Of a DNA stretch of 7,207 nucleotides, positions 6,565-7,207 are shown one piece after another. The position numbers and the translations under genes were made by a program. The stretch comes from Bacteroidota bacterium. Lineage in GTDB: Bacteria; Bacteroidota; Bacteroidia; B-17B0; B-17BO. The number at the start of each line of letters is the position of its first letter. Within the stretch, counting starts at the first letter, position 1. The notes beneath the pieces were generated by a model. That model worked only from the letters and a program-made list of their open reading frames with translations, was not told where the DNA came from and searched no databases. The stretch lies in assembly GCA_947462425.1 (NCBI GenBank), contig CANHPI010000136.1, forward strand, positions 1 through 7,207, given 5' to 3'.

Positions 6565-6903
6565 ATGAAATTCATTTATTTAAATACATTATTTTGTTTA
6601 ACAATATTGAGTTGCTCTTATCAGCAAGCCGACAAAACTGCACCGTTAGAAAATAGTTTTAAAAAAGGAGAAAAATTTAGAATTAGTTTACCCGAAAATC
6701 ATACAACTGGTTACATGTGGCAAATTAATAATTCATTTAATAATAAGGTTTTGGATTACTACGGCTCTGTTTTTAGAGGTAATGAAAAAGGTGTTGATTT
6801 TAATTTTAAAACCTTAGAAAAGGGAAAAGCAACGCTTAATTTTGCACTAATAAAATACAGAGACACATCCGACGTAAAACAATTTATTATTGATGTGAAA
6901 TAA
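6565..6903 (+). CDS. Chagasin-like (I42 family) protease-inhibitor lipoprotein
   Basis: This is a 112-residue predicted lipoprotein: a short signal peptide ends in LTILSC, with the lipidated cysteine at C17. The remainder fits the chagasin / I42 fold, an immunoglobulin-like beta-sandwich that blocks papain-family cysteine proteases through three loops. The first loop is excellent: ENHTTGYMWQI (44-54) matches the NxTTGYxW signature. The second region (RGNEKGVDFNF, 71-81) is an acceptable version of the G-containing DE loop. The third loop is atypical: where family members usually have RPW, this reads YRDTSD (98-103), with no tryptophan. Size and strand pattern otherwise fit. Inhibitory activity is therefore uncertain, and the natural target could be an endogenous envelope protease. 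The ATG at 6565 sets up the signal peptide. The ArsR gene begins 42 bp after its stop. Confidence 0.78.
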   Translation: MKFIYLNTLFCLTILSCSYQQADKTAPLENSFKKGEKFRISLPENHTTGYMWQINNSFNNKVLDYYGSVFRGNEKGVDFNFKTLEKGKATLNFALIKYRDTSDVKQFIIDVK

Positions 6904-6906
6904 TTT

Positions 6907-6937
6907 TTTGATATATAACATATTAATCGTAATTTTA
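6907..6937 (+). promoter_or_regulatory. Candidate promoter of the ArsR gene
   Basis: TTTG at 6907-6910 and TAATTTTA at 6930-6937 are separated by 19 bp. This fits the Bacteroidota -33/-7 promoter (TTTG, then TAnnTTTG) apart from A for the final G. It is the best-spaced promoter in the window. The predicted start site is within a few bases of the ArsR ATG (6946), so the mRNA would have little or no leader. The -7 element lies in the centre of the palindrome at 6919-6948, so a bound repressor would block polymerase directly. Confidence 0.5.
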
Positions 6938-6948
6938 CGATTAATATG
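6919..6948. promoter_or_regulatory. Perfect palindrome, probable ArsR operator, containing the start codon
   Basis: Two perfect 14-base arms (CATATTAATCGTAA at 6919-6932, TTACGATTAATATG at 6935-6948) flank a TT centre. The core ATCGTAA-N2-TTACGAT has the dyad form bound by ArsR/SmtB-family dimers, and it abuts an ArsR-family gene, so autoregulation is the natural reading. The right arm ends with the ATG of that gene. There is no T-run after it, which argues against a terminator for the upstream chagasin-like gene. Confidence 0.7.
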
Positions 6949-7207
6949 GGAACAACTAAATCAGAAGAGTTTACAGTAAAGGATAATAAAATATCTAAAT
7001 ACGCCAAAGCATTGGCTCATCCGGCTCGAGTAGCTATATTGCAACTACTTATTAAAAAACAAGCTTGCGTGTGCGGCGATATCGTAGATGAATTACCGCT
7101 ATCTCAAAGTACAGTATCTCAACATTTAAAAGAGTTAAAAGAAGCCGGTTTGATTAAAGGCGATATTGATGGAGCAAAAATATGTTATTGCATTGATGAG
7201 AAAGAAT
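6946..7207 (+). CDS. ArsR/SmtB-family transcriptional repressor, 3' truncated by window edge
   Basis: I translated 87 codons from an ATG at 6946 to the right edge. The protein is a winged helix-turn-helix repressor of the ArsR/SmtB family: YAKALAHPARVAILQLL (19-35) is the family opening, and SQSTVSQHLKELKEAGLIKG (53-72) is the recognition helix and turn into the wing. Two cysteine pairs are visible: C41-V-C43 at the place of the classical metal-binding CVC motif on helix 3, and C80-Y-C82 in the wing. Such proteins usually release DNA on binding As(III), Sb(III) or another thiophilic metal, so an arsenic or metal operon may follow outside the window. The classical third cysteine of the CVCDLC form is absent (CVCGDI). 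The gene starts inside a 30-bp palindrome, its likely own operator. The end of the protein is not visible. Confidence 0.9.
   Translation, partial: MGTTKSEEFTVKDNKISKYAKALAHPARVAILQLLIKKQACVCGDIVDELPLSQSTVSQHLKELKEAGLIKGDIDGAKICYCIDEKE

Noticed and set aside
6919..6948. The long palindrome as a terminator of the chagasin-like gene
   Set aside because: No T-run follows, it enters the ArsR start codon, and its dyad form and position fit an operator better.
6759..7007. An 82-codon minus-strand frame spanning the chagasin-like 3' end and the ArsR start
   Set aside because: It runs antisense to two well-supported genes and to the operator, and its translation resembles no known family.

Overview
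The window is an AT-rich stretch of a Bacteroidota genome. The main pointers are a porQ gene (type IX secretion system, a Bacteroidota-specific machine), a Bacteroidota-type RecB/UvrD-like helicase, short SD-poor leaders, and promoter candidates resembling the Bacteroidota -33/-7 type (TTTG / TAnnTTTG). Genus cannot be read from this sequence. It looks mostly like ordinary chromosomal housekeeping and envelope DNA: no tRNA, rRNA, insertion sequence, CRISPR array or long repeat was seen.

Layout. 1-1012 (-) is the N-terminal third of a UvrD/RecB-family helicase, cut by the left window edge. 1129-2830 (+) holds three genes: a small LEA14/WHy-fold lipoprotein, a diverged ECF-type sigma factor, and an overlapping single-span membrane protein that is probably its anti-sigma partner. 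This cluster runs head-on into a minus-strand block with only 1 bp between stop codons. The block (2832-6386) contains, in transcription order, a DUF3108 envelope protein, tryptophan 2,3-dioxygenase, porQ and a Nudix hydrolase. Candidate intrinsic terminators follow DUF3108 and porQ, so the likely units are DUF3108 alone, TDO-porQ together, and Nudix alone. A divergent 178-bp spacer then leads to plus-strand genes: a chagasin-like (I42) lipoprotein and the start of an ArsR-family repressor cut by the right edge.

How the genes fit together. The sigma/anti-sigma pair is a probable envelope-signalling module; a link to the nearby porQ is only suggested by proximity. TDO carries out the first step of tryptophan breakdown through kynurenine, and no other pathway gene is visible. 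Several products (LEA14-like, PorQ, DUF3108, chagasin-like) are exported envelope proteins. The ArsR gene starts inside a perfect 14-bp-arm palindrome that also contains a candidate -7 element. This suggests tight autoregulation and a nearly leaderless mRNA, perhaps heading a metal or arsenic operon beyond the window.

I did not find a clearly new multi-gene system. The most interesting signals are the ArsR operator/start-codon palindrome, a recurring TAnnTTTAC-like motif ahead of several genes, the terminator hairpin just before the TDO start, and the degenerate sigma/anti-sigma pair.
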